NCBI RefSeq assembly: GCF_023721415.1 | Contig: NZ_JAMQVC010000001.1 | Location: 1,550,001-1,614,000 of the forward strand | Direction: 5' to 3' | Source: Galbibacter mesophilus | GTDB lineage: Bacteria; Bacteroidota; Bacteroidia; Flavobacteriales; Flavobacteriaceae | DNA length: 64,000 bases | Part shown: positions 36,725 through 45,853 of the stretch, in pieces | Layout: each line of letters starts with the position of its first letter | Numbering within the stretch: position 1 is the first letter of the stretch | Position numbers and translations under genes: made by a program | The notes under the pieces: generated by a model | Told to the model about the DNA's origin: nothing | Seen by the model: the letters and a program-made list of their open reading frames with translations, nothing else | Database searches by the model: none

Positions 36725-37855
36725 TTATTTCTTAGTTACCGCTGAACAGCCTGCCATGGTTGTTATTTTTATAGCTTCTGTAGGCGGTAGGTTTTTGTTA
36801 CGCGTTACCACTTCCTGAACTACATTCTTGGTGAGTTCCTTAAAAGCGTTTTCCAACGGGGTGTTTTCTTGTAACGCCGCAGGTCTACCAACATCTCCAG
36901 CTTCCCGAATGCTTTGTACTAATGGTATCTCACCTAGGAAAGGTACGCTTAAATCATTAGACAGATTTTTAGCACCTTCCTTACCGAAAATATAATATTT
37001 ATTGTCCGGTAGTTCTTCAGGTGTGAAATAGGCCATATTTTCTACAATTCCCAACACAGGGACGCTTATACTTTCTTGTTGGAACATAGCAACCCCTTTC
37101 TTGGCATCGGCAAGGGCAACATTTTGCGGTGTACTTACTACTACCGCTCCAGTGATTGGCAATGCCTGCATGATACTTAGGTGGATGTCTCCCGTTCCCG
37201 GAGGAAGGTCAATCAATAGAAAATCTAATTCGCCCCAAGCGGCATCAAAAATCATTTGGTTTAATGCCTTTGCGGCCATAGGTCCACGCCAAATTACGGC
37301 TTGGTTGGGTTGGGTGAAAAAGCCTATGGAAAGAATTTTTACACCATAGCTTTCAATTGGTTTCATTTTAGACTTTCCATCTATATTGATTGCGAGTGGT
37401 TTTTCATTTTCCACATCAAACATGATAGGTGCAGATGGTCCGTAAATATCGGCATCTAAAAGCCCAACTTTAAAGCCCATTTTAGATAATGTAACTGCTA
37501 AATTAGAAGTTACGGTAGATTTACCTACGCCTCCTTTTCCAGAAGCAACGGCAATAATATTTTTAATGCCAGGAATTTCCTTGCCTTTAATCTTTGGTTT
37601 TTCAGGTGCATCCACTTTCAGGTTTACTTTAACCTTAGCTTTTTGGTACACTTTATCGTGAATGGTCTTTAAAATCTCGACCTCGGTCTTTTTCTTGGCT
37701 TGTAAACTTGGATTGTTGATGGTAATATCCACAACTACTTCATCTCCAAACGTCATTACATTGGTAACCGCACCGCTTTCAATCATATTCTTCCCTTCTC
37801 CAGGAGCAGAAATTGTTTCGAGTGCTTTTACAACATCATTTTTATTAATCTTCAT
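36725..37855 (-). CDS. Mrp/NBP35-family Fe-S carrier ATPase
   Basis: A 376-residue P-loop ATPase that carries Fe-S clusters. The N-terminal MIP18/DUF59-like domain is at about 1-85. The ATPase has the deviant Walker A SGKGGVGKST (105-114), followed by DADIYGPS and a LLIDLPPGTGD block. The CxxC found in most bacterial Mrp proteins after the NM(S/A)YF motif is absent: the segment reads ENMAYFTPEELPDNKYY. Only a C-terminal Cys (TMAGCSAV) remains near that end. It heads the mrp-nifU pair. Confidence 0.93.
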   Translation of the reverse strand: MKINKNDVVKALETISAPGEGKNMIESGAVTNVMTFGDEVVVDITINNPSLQAKKKTEVEILKTIHDKVYQKAKVKVNLKVDAPEKPKIKGKEIPGIKNIIAVASGKGGVGKSTVTSNLAVTLSKMGFKVGLLDADIYGPSAPIMFDVENEKPLAINIDGKSKMKPIESYGVKILSIGFFTQPNQAVIWRGPMAAKALNQMIFDAAWGELDFLLIDLPPGTGDIHLSIMQALPITGAVVVSTPQNVALADAKKGVAMFQQESISVPVLGIVENMAYFTPEELPDNKYYIFGKEGAKNLSNDLSVPFLGEIPLVQSIREAGDVGRPAALQENTPLENAFKELTKNVVQEVVTRNKNLPPTEAIKITTMAGCSAVTKK

Positions 37856-37986
37856 GTAAAATTATTCTGATTTCTAGCGTTTTAACACAGTCTACTTTAA
37901 ACTGATTCTAAATTACAAAGATAGGGATTATTAATTAGAAGTAATATTTAAGATTTCAAAATTTACAACGCTCTTAACAGCCACAA

Positions 37987-38634
37987 TTAGTTTAAACTGA
38001 ATACGAGTCCGCCGCCTAATCCAAACTGGTAAATGGTAGAATAGGTGGTTAAACCTGCTTGCGGACCGTAACCTCCAAAATAAACACCTCCACCAGCAGC
38101 TTGTACGGCAGACAGCAGTTGCGCTTGCATCTTAATGCCAACGTAATCGTTCATCCAGTAGATTCCTCCTAATTTGGCGCCCCAGCTAAATTTCGTAGCG
38201 TCATCACTTCGGTTTAAATCGGGGTTCTCTACATTGGCAAACATAACCCCAGCCATGAGTCCGCCGTAACCTTGAAAAGGTGCGTTCGGGCTACCGAAAT
38301 AATGGTTTCCGCCAATCATTAGATAGTTAATCCCTAAGTCGAAATCGGTACGGCTTGCACGCCCAGAGCTACGTAATTGATAGGTAGTTGGCGCTTTGGT
38401 ATCTTGGCGTAAGTAGGTAACTTCAACACCAACATACGGGCGGGCCTTGTATTCTGCACCGATTCCCCATTGCAGTCCGCCTTCAATAGTTCCATCATAG
38501 TATTCACCTATATCGTAGTACGAATCAAAACTATCGTCGAAAACATAACTTCCGTAAACAGTAACATTAAAATCCTGCGCGGTGGCCACACCGTAAAAAG
38601 CCAATGCGATTGATAGAATAAGTAGTTTTTTCAT
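37987..38634 (-). CDS. Outer-membrane beta-barrel protein
   Basis: A 215-residue protein with a signal peptide ending GVATAQ. It has alternating hydrophobic strands, aromatic-rich and glycine-rich, in the style of OmpA/OmpX-like or OmpW-like small barrels (for example YVGVEVTYLRQD, YGGLMAGVMFANV, IYQFGLGGGLVF). It ends FSLN. Function unknown. It is the last gene of a minus-strand run of four envelope proteins. Confidence 0.8.
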   Translation of the reverse strand: MKKLLILSIALAFYGVATAQDFNVTVYGSYVFDDSFDSYYDIGEYYDGTIEGGLQWGIGAEYKARPYVGVEVTYLRQDTKAPTTYQLRSSGRASRTDFDLGINYLMIGGNHYFGSPNAPFQGYGGLMAGVMFANVENPDLNRSDDATKFSWGAKLGGIYWMNDYVGIKMQAQLLSAVQAAGGGVYFGGYGPQAGLTTYSTIYQFGLGGGLVFSLN

Positions 38635-38665
38635 GAGTTTTATAATTTACATTTTTATTATTTTT

Positions 38666-39715
38666 TTAAAGTCCGAAACGATAGTTGGCACTCACCAATA
38701 TTTGTGTTCTTCCTTTACCAACTCCGGTTTCCAATCGGTACCACCATCTCTTTCCGTGGTTGTATTGTACCCCAATTTGAAAAGAATATTCGCTTAACGG
38801 TTCCTTGTCAAAGCGATAGCCTAACTCGCCATCACCTGGCGTTCTTCCGTCAAGCCAATCTTGAATTTCCCCAACAATTTGGTTGACCAATATTTGCTGG
38901 GCTGGCCCGAGGTTATCGTACCAGTTGGTAGCAGCGCTGTTAATATCATCTTTTATTTCCTGTAGTTTGCCTTGATCAACCTGCGAAAACATTTCGCTTA
39001 TGCTCAAAGAGCCCGAAGAATTTCGTTGCAGGCGTTGGTGCTGCACTCCTAAACTCAGATTGATGTTGTGAAAACGTTTTTGAAAGGCGAAGCTACGCCC
39101 AATCTTAACATTGGTTACCGTACCAAACACCAAACCATCCAGTGAGCTTACGTTAGACCATGTGAAATTTGTGTTGGCAATGGCAAAATATTTACCTGTT
39201 CCGTAAGCGAGGACGGTTCCAAAGCCATACGTATCTGCGGTGGGAGTGGTGGGGATATCAAATTCAAACGGACTAACAAGCGGTACTAAATTATCGGTTT
39301 GTGCTCGAGCATAGAGTCCGTAAACGTTCCAAAAAGGGAATAGCCATGCGTCGAGACGAACATTAACCACTCTTGCGGAGCTTTTTATTTCATCAAACTG
39401 AATAAACTCCATGGGTGTAAACTCTCCATCATTAAGTTTAAGTTCTAGGTTGGTAAGGGTGAGTTTGTTGTCTTGGCTGATGTAGTTCACCATAATTCCG
39501 AAGGGAAGTGGTAAGTCGTGACCCAATTTCTGAACTCTATCCCCGTAAATGGGCAATACAAACGGATACTCAGAATTTTTAAGACTATCCACATGTTGCT
39601 GGTCGATTTTACGAATAGGAAGGTCTTGACCAAAGCTAAAGCCACAACAAAATAGGATTGTTACTAAAAAAGTAAAATAGAAGTGCGCTGTGCTTTTTTT
39701 ATTGGTAATCGTCAT
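38666..39715 (-). CDS. Hypothetical outer-membrane beta-barrel protein
   Basis: A 349-residue exported protein. The signal peptide ends CGFSFGQ. Beta-strand-rich regions (NVRLDAWLFPFWNVYGLYARAQ, YGFGTVLAYGTGKYF, YSFQIGVQYNHGKRWWYRLE, ILVSANYRFGL) suggest a porin-like barrel. A helical insert (about 250-290) lies between strands. The terminal residues resemble the beta-signal of BAM substrates. No named family recognised. It lies 31 bases upstream of the small barrel gene. Confidence 0.75.
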   Translation of the reverse strand: MTITNKKSTAHFYFTFLVTILFCCGFSFGQDLPIRKIDQQHVDSLKNSEYPFVLPIYGDRVQKLGHDLPLPFGIMVNYISQDNKLTLTNLELKLNDGEFTPMEFIQFDEIKSSARVVNVRLDAWLFPFWNVYGLYARAQTDNLVPLVSPFEFDIPTTPTADTYGFGTVLAYGTGKYFAIANTNFTWSNVSSLDGLVFGTVTNVKIGRSFAFQKRFHNINLSLGVQHQRLQRNSSGSLSISEMFSQVDQGKLQEIKDDINSAATNWYDNLGPAQQILVNQIVGEIQDWLDGRTPGDGELGYRFDKEPLSEYSFQIGVQYNHGKRWWYRLETGVGKGRTQILVSANYRFGL

Positions 39716-39774
39716 ACATTTTTATATCAGGTAGCTGATTAAATCGTGCATTCAGCTAGCATGTCATCCTCTTT

Positions 39775-40362
39775 TTATTTAATATAATTTTGCAGATTTC
39801 CGTCTCGGCCAAAACTGTTTAAGGCATTCATGGCATCTTTCATGGCAATGGGAGTGTACTCACACGTTTCCGAAGAAAAATAACGAATTTCCCCAGCATC
39901 CATTCTTGGGGCATCAGGAATAAAAATGCTTAAGAACCCATCGTTTTCAGCAATAATAAAAGCAATACGATGATAAATATCTTCCTTTAGTAAAATGGCT
40001 TTCCAGTTATCATCGTCTTTTTTTATAGGATTATCGCCAAGCAAACGATATTTAAGAATTTGTAAACTTGGAAGGAGTAAAAAGAGTTTATCTTCCACTT
40101 TTTGTCCCCAACTATTTACCAGTCCTTTTTTTACTAGAAATCCAGCGAAATAACAAATCAGGATTATAAATAATAACGTTATAATGGTAACGGTTGCCGC
40201 ACCAAAAATGGAGTGAATGCCCAGTACTTTTACTATTTCCCTGCCCACAGGAAGAAGCAATTGAAGCGCATGGGTAACCAAAAGGATAATGACCAGCAAT
40301 GGAATTAAAAAGAAAATTCCACCCAGTATAATGGCATTCGTTGATTTGTTGAAGAATTTCAT
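39775..40362 (-). CDS. DUF502 family inner-membrane protein
   Basis: A 195-residue protein that matches DUF502. Two transmembrane helices (about 12-34 and 50-75) are followed by a soluble region with the family pattern LLPSLQILKYRLLGD and an IFIPDAPRMDAGEIRYF block. Function unknown. It sits 13 bases after one barrel gene and 59 bases before another, so it may anchor or control an envelope complex. Confidence 0.85.
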   Translation of the reverse strand: MKFFNKSTNAIILGGIFFLIPLLVIILLVTHALQLLLPVGREIVKVLGIHSIFGAATVTIITLLFIILICYFAGFLVKKGLVNSWGQKVEDKLFLLLPSLQILKYRLLGDNPIKKDDDNWKAILLKEDIYHRIAFIIAENDGFLSIFIPDAPRMDAGEIRYFSSETCEYTPIAMKDAMNALNSFGRDGNLQNYIK

Positions 40363-40375
40363 ACAGTAGCTTTTA

Positions 40376-41173
40376 TCAGTTCATAAACTGAAGGTTGATA
40401 CCGGTAAACACTTGAAAAATGGGTTGTGTACCACTGGTAAGCATAGAATATTGCGGCTCTACAAAACAGTTCACCATGGTATCGCCCAACTTTATAACCT
40501 TTCCAATTCCTAATCCGATAGGCACACTGTAGGCGTCGTTTTTAAAATCGAAATACCAAATGGGTGCACCCCTTAGGTATAAACCTTTGCCCAATTGCCA
40601 AAAATAAAAAGGTTGCACGGCAGAATTGTTCGTGCCCTCCCGGTCGCTTTGCCCAGCAAAAGATGTTTGCCAAGTAATTAACGACCCAAATTGAAATATG
40701 GGAGATTTAGCAATAAACGCCACGAAGGCAAGCCCTCCTTGCCATTTACCGGTACCCAAAATTTCATCGGTAGCGGTTGGTGCCGTTAATAATGGTCCTG
40801 CTCCAATGGTAGCTGTTGGTTTGGAAACAAAACTATACGCTAGAAAAGCATTAATATCACCCAGTCCACTTGTAGTATTTACGCCGCCAGCGGTGTTGGG
40901 AATGCCAAAAGTGCTTAATGGAGTGGAAACCCTTAAAAGAAATTTTCCGCCAGCAAGCGGTTTTGCAAAACGTACCCAGCCAGTGTTGGTGTAACTGCCA
41001 TCGGGGGCATTGGATAATTTTGGTGTGTAATAATCGTGAAAATTCAAGGCCGTCATATTCGCCAATGGGTTATTGGCCTGTGCGGCACTATTTGATGCTT
41101 CTGTAGTGTCTTCTTGCGCCAAGGACACATTCAAAAAAAATAGCGATAAAAGAGTAGCGGTAAGATTCCTCAT
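40376..41173 (-). CDS. Predicted outer-membrane transporter-like barrel
   Basis: A 265-residue exported protein with a signal peptide ending NVSLAQ. The strand pattern (FLLRVSTPLSTFG, GLGDINAFLAYSF, IGAGPLLTAPTATD, FAFIAKSP-like segments, VNCFVEPQYSML) resembles outer-membrane proteins of the phenol-degradation MetA-pathway/neuromedin-U-annotated type. The ligand is unknown. It is the first gene of the four-gene minus-strand envelope group, with DUF502 next. Confidence 0.75.
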   Translation of the reverse strand: MRNLTATLLSLFFLNVSLAQEDTTEASNSAAQANNPLANMTALNFHDYYTPKLSNAPDGSYTNTGWVRFAKPLAGGKFLLRVSTPLSTFGIPNTAGGVNTTSGLGDINAFLAYSFVSKPTATIGAGPLLTAPTATDEILGTGKWQGGLAFVAFIAKSPIFQFGSLITWQTSFAGQSDREGTNNSAVQPFYFWQLGKGLYLRGAPIWYFDFKNDAYSVPIGLGIGKVIKLGDTMVNCFVEPQYSMLTSGTQPIFQVFTGINLQFMN

Positions 41174-41313
41174 AGTTATAATTGTTAGTTCGCCTGTTGT
41201 TATTTATAAAAACAGGAAATATTTATAAAACGTTATTCTTAAAAACTATGTAGGAGAGGGGATTCCTAAATTAAAGATACAACTTTTACATAAATGGCAA
41301 TTGCCAAACCGTA

Positions 41314-41604
41314 TTATTCATATAAACGTAACCTATTTTTCATGGTTTGTAGCTCTTTTTCCATTGTTTCTATCCGATTTAATAAATGATGAATAACTTC
41401 CAGTCCTTCTAGGTTTATACCCAAATCATGATATAAACGAACCATTTTTTCTAAAGTTGGTAGATTCTCTTCTGAAATATAATCCTCTTCTGCATCGGAA
41501 TGAATTTGTACCAATTCCGCTTCTCTGCAATGCGTTACAAAAACTTCATCTACCTCATAATTTTTACAAAACTCCTGTATGCTAATAGAATATTTTGTTG
41601 CCAT
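41314..41604 (-). CDS. cbpM: Chaperone modulator CbpM
   Basis: A 96-residue MerR-like helical protein that binds and inhibits the CbpA co-chaperone. It has an HTH-like N-terminal half (ISIQEFCKNYEV...FVTHCREAELV), conserved Tyr/Ile in YISEENLP and a C-terminal coiled coil (about 70-95). It follows cbpA by 2 bases, the order and spacing typical of the cbpA-cbpM pair. Confidence 0.9.
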   Translation of the reverse strand: MATKYSISIQEFCKNYEVDEVFVTHCREAELVQIHSDAEEDYISEENLPTLEKMVRLYHDLGINLEGLEVIHHLLNRIETMEKELQTMKNRLRLYE

Positions 41605-41606
41605 AA

Positions 41607-42512
41607 TTATAGATTTTCCTGTTTTAACTCTTCAAACAATGCTTTCTGTTTATCGTTGAGGGTTTTTGGTAATTTCACCTGATAGGTTATAAATAAATCT
41701 CCAAAGTCACCTTCCTTTTTGTAAACGGGGAAGCCTTTACCCTTCAGTTTTACTTGTTGTCCGTTTTGTGTACCTGGAGCCACTTTTAGTTTAACTTTCC
41801 CGTCAAACGTTTCCGTGGTAATTTCTCCACCCAAAACAGCTGTGGTTAATTCAATCTCTTCGGTTTTATATAAGTTGGCACCTTCCCTTTTAAAATTTGT
41901 GTTGTTATTTATGCTGAAGGTTATATAGAGGTCGCCATTGGGACCGCCGTTTATGCCCGGACCACCGTGCTCTTTTATTTTAATGGTTTGTCCGTTTTCA
42001 ATACCGGCGGGAATGGTAATACGGATATTTTTTTGATTGACGGAAAGCGTTTGTTTATGCGTTTTATAAGCATCCGTAAGGTTCAATTGAAGCTCAGCAT
42101 TGAAATCTTGTCCGCGAAAGCCGGTTTGCCTACGTTGACTACGAAAGCCGCCACCGCCAAACATCGATTCGAAAAAATCTGAAAAATCCTCGGCGCCGCC
42201 ACCTCCGCTAGAATAGGTGAACGGGTCGCCCCCGCTGTATTGCCTACTTTGGCGTTGTTGCGCTTTGGCTTTTTCAAACTCCTCCGCATGTTGCCAATCT
42301 TTTCCGTATTCATCATATTTTTTGCGCTTTTCGGGGTCGCTCAATACCTCATGGGCTTCGTTAATTTGTTTGAATTTAACTTCGGCTTCTTTGTTGTTGG
42401 GGTTGAGGTCTGGATGGTATTTTCGGGCTAGTTTTCTATAAGCTTTTTTTATATCTGCTGAAGAAGCACTTTTATCGAGCTCTAAAACTTTGTAATAATC
42501 TATAAACTCCAT
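41607..42512 (-). CDS. cbpA: DnaJ-like co-chaperone CbpA
   Basis: A 301-residue J-domain protein that stimulates DnaK ATPase. The J domain is at 1-70 with HPD in [10 protein letters not shown] Gly/Phe-rich segment with GGGG and FESMFGGGG follows (about 90-125). There is no zinc-finger domain. The C-terminal beta-domains that bind substrate (about 130-295) include [17 protein letters not shown]. This architecture is that of CbpA, not DnaJ. Directly upstream is a perfect 13-base tandem duplication. Confidence 0.92.
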   Translation of the reverse strand: MEFIDYYKVLELDKSASSADIKKAYRKLARKYHPDLNPNNKEAEVKFKQINEAHEVLSDPEKRKKYDEYGKDWQHAEEFEKAKAQQRQSRQYSGGDPFTYSSGGGGAEDFSDFFESMFGGGGFRSQRRQTGFRGQDFNAELQLNLTDAYKTHKQTLSVNQKNIRITIPAGIENGQTIKIKEHGGPGINGGPNGDLYITFSINNNTNFKREGANLYKTEEIELTTAVLGGEITTETFDGKVKLKVAPGTQNGQQVKLKGKGFPVYKKEGDFGDLFITYQVKLPKTLNDKQKALFEELKQENL

Positions 42513-42515
42513 AAA

Positions 42516-42541
42516 TTTTTCAATTCAATTTTTCAATTCAA
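42516..42541. repeat. 13-base tandem duplication upstream of cbpA
   Basis: TTTTTCAATTCAA occurs twice back to back (42516-42528 and 42529-42541), 4-30 bases before the cbpA start. It lies in the ribosome-binding and leader region. Confidence 0.8.
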
Positions 42542-43101
42542 TTTCTACTATTTAAAATTACGGAATTTTTCGTTTGATAAAAGGTCGCTTAAGAATGATA
42601 TTTCTTGGATTTTGGGCTGCGGAGTTGAATAAAAGCCTATAAAACATGGCCTTTACCCTTCCGAAGAGGGGTAGCGCCCTCTTGTAGCACCATTTTATCT
42701 GATAATTTCATGAATAGTATGATGAAAGAGGTGTTTTTATCCGATTTTATAAGGCTTGTTAGTCCTTTAAGTATCATTTTTTACCCATAGAATATTGCTT
42801 TTTTGTCAAAAAATAAGGGTATTTACCTGTTTATTGAGGCTAATAAATGATAATTTATCGCTTCTAAATAGTAATTTATCGTTTGGAAGGATGTTTTTAA
42901 CGCTTCGGAAGATGTTTGCCTGGCAAACAAGGCATTTAAGAAGGTTTTTTTGGCAAAGAAAAACGTCTTTATCCTTCATTTTTTAAAGTGAAAGCCATTA
43001 TTAAACCCTTAGAAGCGTTAATTTATCACTAATAATTATCATTTTAGTCATTGCAAAGGTTTTGATATGGCGTATTAGCACCATTGTATGGGAAAATAGT
43101 G
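42542..43101. other. Gene-free region between cbpA and the SET-domain gene
   Basis: About 560 AT-rich bases with no supported gene. TAATTTATC occurs three times (42851-42859, 42872-42880, 43019-43027); the first two are 21 bases apart. A 17-base palindrome TGTTTGCC-T-GGCAAACA lies at 42913-42929. No tRNA or recognised riboswitch is seen. Confidence 0.5.
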
Positions 43102-43144
43102 TAAAAAGAAGGCTCCTAACCCGTTTGAATGGGGCTAGAAGCCT
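43102..43144 (-). terminator. Terminator of the bioF-bioD-bioA-SET operon
   Basis: On the minus strand, AGGCTTCTAGCCC pairs imperfectly with GGGTTAGGAGCCT over an 8-base loop. CTTTTTAC follows. It lies about 35 bases after the SET-gene stop. Confidence 0.75.
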
Positions 43145-43177
43145 ACTGAAAACACTTTTTAGTACAGTTTAATTTTA

Positions 43178-43765
43178 TTATTTACCCTCGTAATAGCACA
43201 TTAAAATAGAATCTAAAGCGGTTTCCCCTTTGTCTATTTTGTTGATTTTCTGTTGCATTTTACTGCTTAAAAAATTAGCCAAGGGCTGGTTTACCGCATT
43301 AATGTGGATAAAAGCTTGCTGAAGGGATTCATCCCACATTTTATGATAATTCAATAAATCGTCTGGGTACACAATTTTTCTATCGGTTCCCTCGTCTTTT
43401 GCCTTAAAGGGCTTTTCAATGTTTAAATAGCCGTAATCGTCGGTGAGTTCTTCGCCTGGATAAATGTCCCGAATGGCAATCTCAAAATCGTAAGGGGTGG
43501 TTAAACAATTGCTTTTAAAACTATGGTTTACAAACTTCGCTAGGTCCCAACAAAGCACATAGTCGCCTTTATTGTTTCGAAACGTGTAGTATTCAATAAT
43601 TTTTTGGTAATCTTCGCTCATGTTGTTTACTTGAGCAGGGGAAAGCACCAAATCGAGTTGGTCTTGTACCCATGTAATTGTTCCTTTCGGAATCAATTTT
43701 GTTGCCACAACGCCATGACCTATTTCATCGGAAATAAATCGCAGCTCGGTATGCGGGTGAATCAT
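43178..43765 (-). CDS. SET-domain protein (putative lysine methyltransferase)
   Basis: A 195-residue protein. The SET-domain signatures are visible: GHGVVATKLIPKGT at the start, FVNHSFKSNC (NHS, SAM and substrate site) and IYPGEELTDDYGYL (E-L-DYG). A helical C-terminal part follows (about 135-195). SET proteins transfer methyl from SAM to lysines; a bacterial target cannot be inferred here. It lies 39 bases after bioA and before the operon terminator. Confidence 0.85.
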   Translation of the reverse strand: MIHPHTELRFISDEIGHGVVATKLIPKGTITWVQDQLDLVLSPAQVNNMSEDYQKIIEYYTFRNNKGDYVLCWDLAKFVNHSFKSNCLTTPYDFEIAIRDIYPGEELTDDYGYLNIEKPFKAKDEGTDRKIVYPDDLLNYHKMWDESLQQAFIHINAVNQPLANFLSSKMQQKINKIDKGETALDSILMCYYEGK

Positions 43766-43804
43766 TGAATGATAAGCAAATAGATTTAAATTTCTACAGC
43801 TAAT

Positions 43805-45073
43805 TTATACTATTTTTTGAAGCAAAATTTCAATTTTATCATAAATTTTTTGCAGTTGTTCATCGGTGATTATGTAGGGGGCAGAAATGTACACGGTGCT
43901 ACCCAATGGCCTCATAAACAATTGGTTGTCTAAAAAGAAGCGGAGTAGTTCATCCCTTAAATTTCCATAGCGTTCCATCTCCACCGCCAAATCGATGGCG
44001 TAGATAATTCCGCATTGTCTGGTGCGGGCTACTTTCGGGTGATTTTTAATGCGCTCATTGAATTTTTCGTGCGACTTTATTACCCGTTGTATGTTGGCTT
44101 GCATTTCATCAGTTTGCAGGAGTTCTATGCCGGCAAGCGCTGCAGCACAGGCAATAGGATTAGCGCTATAAGTGTGCCCGTGAAAGAGGCCTTTGCCAAT
44201 ATCGTCGCTGTAAAAAGCTTGGTAAATTTCTTCGGTGCAACTGGTAATGGCCATGGGGACCATTCCAGCGGTAAGCGCTTTGCTCATGCAGATTATATCT
44301 GGATGATTTTTTAAGTGAAGTGAAGCAAAATGTTTTCCAGTTTTTCCAAAGCCAGTCATCACTTCATCGGCAATGGTTACAACACCATGTTCATTACATT
44401 CCGCAATCAATAAATCCAACCCTTCTGCATCGTGCATTTTCATGGCGGCAGCCCCTTGAACTAGCGGTTCAAAAATAAAACTGGCTACATTTTTTTCAGA
44501 AATAATTCTTTTAAGAACACTAAGGACTTCTTGATTGTTGTCTCCGTTTGGAACGGGAATGCGCTTCACGGAAAGGAAAAAATCTTCAAACGGACCGTTA
44601 TAAACGGATAAACCTGAAACCGACATGGCACCAAAAGTATCTCCGTGAAATCCCTCTTCAAAAGCGATGAGCACTGGCCGTTTTTCTCCCCGATTGAAGT
44701 GATATTGAAGCGACATTTTTATAGCTACTTCTACGGAAGTGGAACCATTATCAGAAAAAAAAAGTTTGTTTTGGTTTTCAGGAAGGATGTTAATTAACGC
44801 TTCGGAAAGATTTACTACTGGCGGATGTGTAAGTCCGGCAAAAACCACTTGGTCGAGTTTGGCTACTTGCTCCTGTACCTTTTTTACAATATGGGGGTGG
44901 CAATGGCCATAAGCGGAAGTGTACCAAGAAGCAATCCCGTCAATATATTCCTTACCATCCTCCGCATATAAAATGGCTCCTTTTGCGTGGGTTATGCCCA
45001 TGCTTTCAGGATGTACTTTATGCTGGGTCAATGGGTGCCAAAGGTGTTTTTTATCTCTTTCTGAAAGATTCAT
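43805..45073 (-). CDS. bioA: Adenosylmethionine-8-amino-7-oxononanoate aminotransferase
   Basis: BioA is a PLP enzyme that makes 7,8-diaminononanoate (DAPA) with SAM as amino donor. It has 422 residues. Features: HLWHPLTQHK at the N-terminus, DGIASWYTSAYGHCHP, the GFHGDTFGAM block, the IADEVMTGFGKTG Asp that contacts PLP, and MSKALTAGMVPM with the Schiff-base lysine. Length is normal. It follows bioD by 70 bases. Confidence 0.94.
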   Translation of the reverse strand: MNLSERDKKHLWHPLTQHKVHPESMGITHAKGAILYAEDGKEYIDGIASWYTSAYGHCHPHIVKKVQEQVAKLDQVVFAGLTHPPVVNLSEALINILPENQNKLFFSDNGSTSVEVAIKMSLQYHFNRGEKRPVLIAFEEGFHGDTFGAMSVSGLSVYNGPFEDFFLSVKRIPVPNGDNNQEVLSVLKRIISEKNVASFIFEPLVQGAAAMKMHDAEGLDLLIAECNEHGVVTIADEVMTGFGKTGKHFASLHLKNHPDIICMSKALTAGMVPMAITSCTEEIYQAFYSDDIGKGLFHGHTYSANPIACAAALAGIELLQTDEMQANIQRVIKSHEKFNERIKNHPKVARTRQCGIIYAIDLAVEMERYGNLRDELLRFFLDNQLFMRPLGSTVYISAPYIITDEQLQKIYDKIEILLQKIV

Positions 45074-45143
45074 GCGCTACATTAAATTATCACTGCAAAG
45101 ATGCGGATTGTAGAACAATTTGAAAACGGGTTGGCCTCGAATT

Positions 45144-45764
45144 TTAAAGTTTTAACAGCTCAGGCTTAAATTTATCGGCGTATTTACGGATGATTTCTTT
45201 GTTGAATTCCTTTTCTTCGTCTATCCGGCCAATCACGGGTACGCCTGTCATTTTTTGAATGATTTGCTCTGTGGTTGGATGTTTTTTTCCACTGAAGATA
45301 ATGGAAACATTAAAACCGTGTTCCTTCAATAAATTCACTGTCAATAGCGTATGGTTGATGCTTCCCAAATAATGGCGCGATACCACAATAATCTTATACT
45401 CCGGTTTAATAATGTCCATAATAGTATCCTTGTCGTTTAAAGGAACTAAAATCCCTCCGGCTCCTTCAATTACGAGTCCGTTTTTAGTTTCGGGTACTTT
45501 TATGTTGTCCAATTTTATTTCCACATTGTCAATAGCAGCAGATGCATGCGGACTAATAGGGACTTTAAGGGCGTAACTATTGGGGTGGAATTTAGATTCG
45601 GTATTGGAAATAAGGGTATGTACTTTATGGGTGTCGGAGTTGTCCAAATCCCCAGATTGAATTGGTTTCCAATAGTCGGCTTCCAAGGCTTCTACAATGA
45701 TAGCTGAGGCGATTGTTTTCCCAACTTCAGTAGAAATACCTGTAACAAAATATCGAGATTTCAT
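45144..45764 (-). CDS. bioD: Dethiobiotin synthetase
   Basis: BioD is an ATP-dependent carboxylase that closes the ureido ring to form dethiobiotin. It has 206 residues. P-loop GISTEVGKTIAS is near the N-terminus, with KPIQSGD and VIEGAGGILVPL carrying the expected catalytic and Mg-binding residues. It lies between bioF and bioA on the same strand. Confidence 0.93.
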   Translation of the reverse strand: MKSRYFVTGISTEVGKTIASAIIVEALEADYWKPIQSGDLDNSDTHKVHTLISNTESKFHPNSYALKVPISPHASAAIDNVEIKLDNIKVPETKNGLVIEGAGGILVPLNDKDTIMDIIKPEYKIIVVSRHYLGSINHTLLTVNLLKEHGFNVSIIFSGKKHPTTEQIIQKMTGVPVIGRIDEEKEFNKEIIRKYADKFKPELLKL

Positions 45765-45853
45765 GAGTAGTTAATTAGCGTAAAAAGTGGTGTAATTTAC
45801 AAAATTCACTTAATAAAGAGTAATCCAATAGGTTCTAAAAAGGTTTTAAAGGG

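Noticed and set aside
41295-41306. 12-bp palindrome TGGCAATTGCCA after cbpM
   Set aside because: Short and AT-rich context with no T-tract; not enough to call an operator or terminator.
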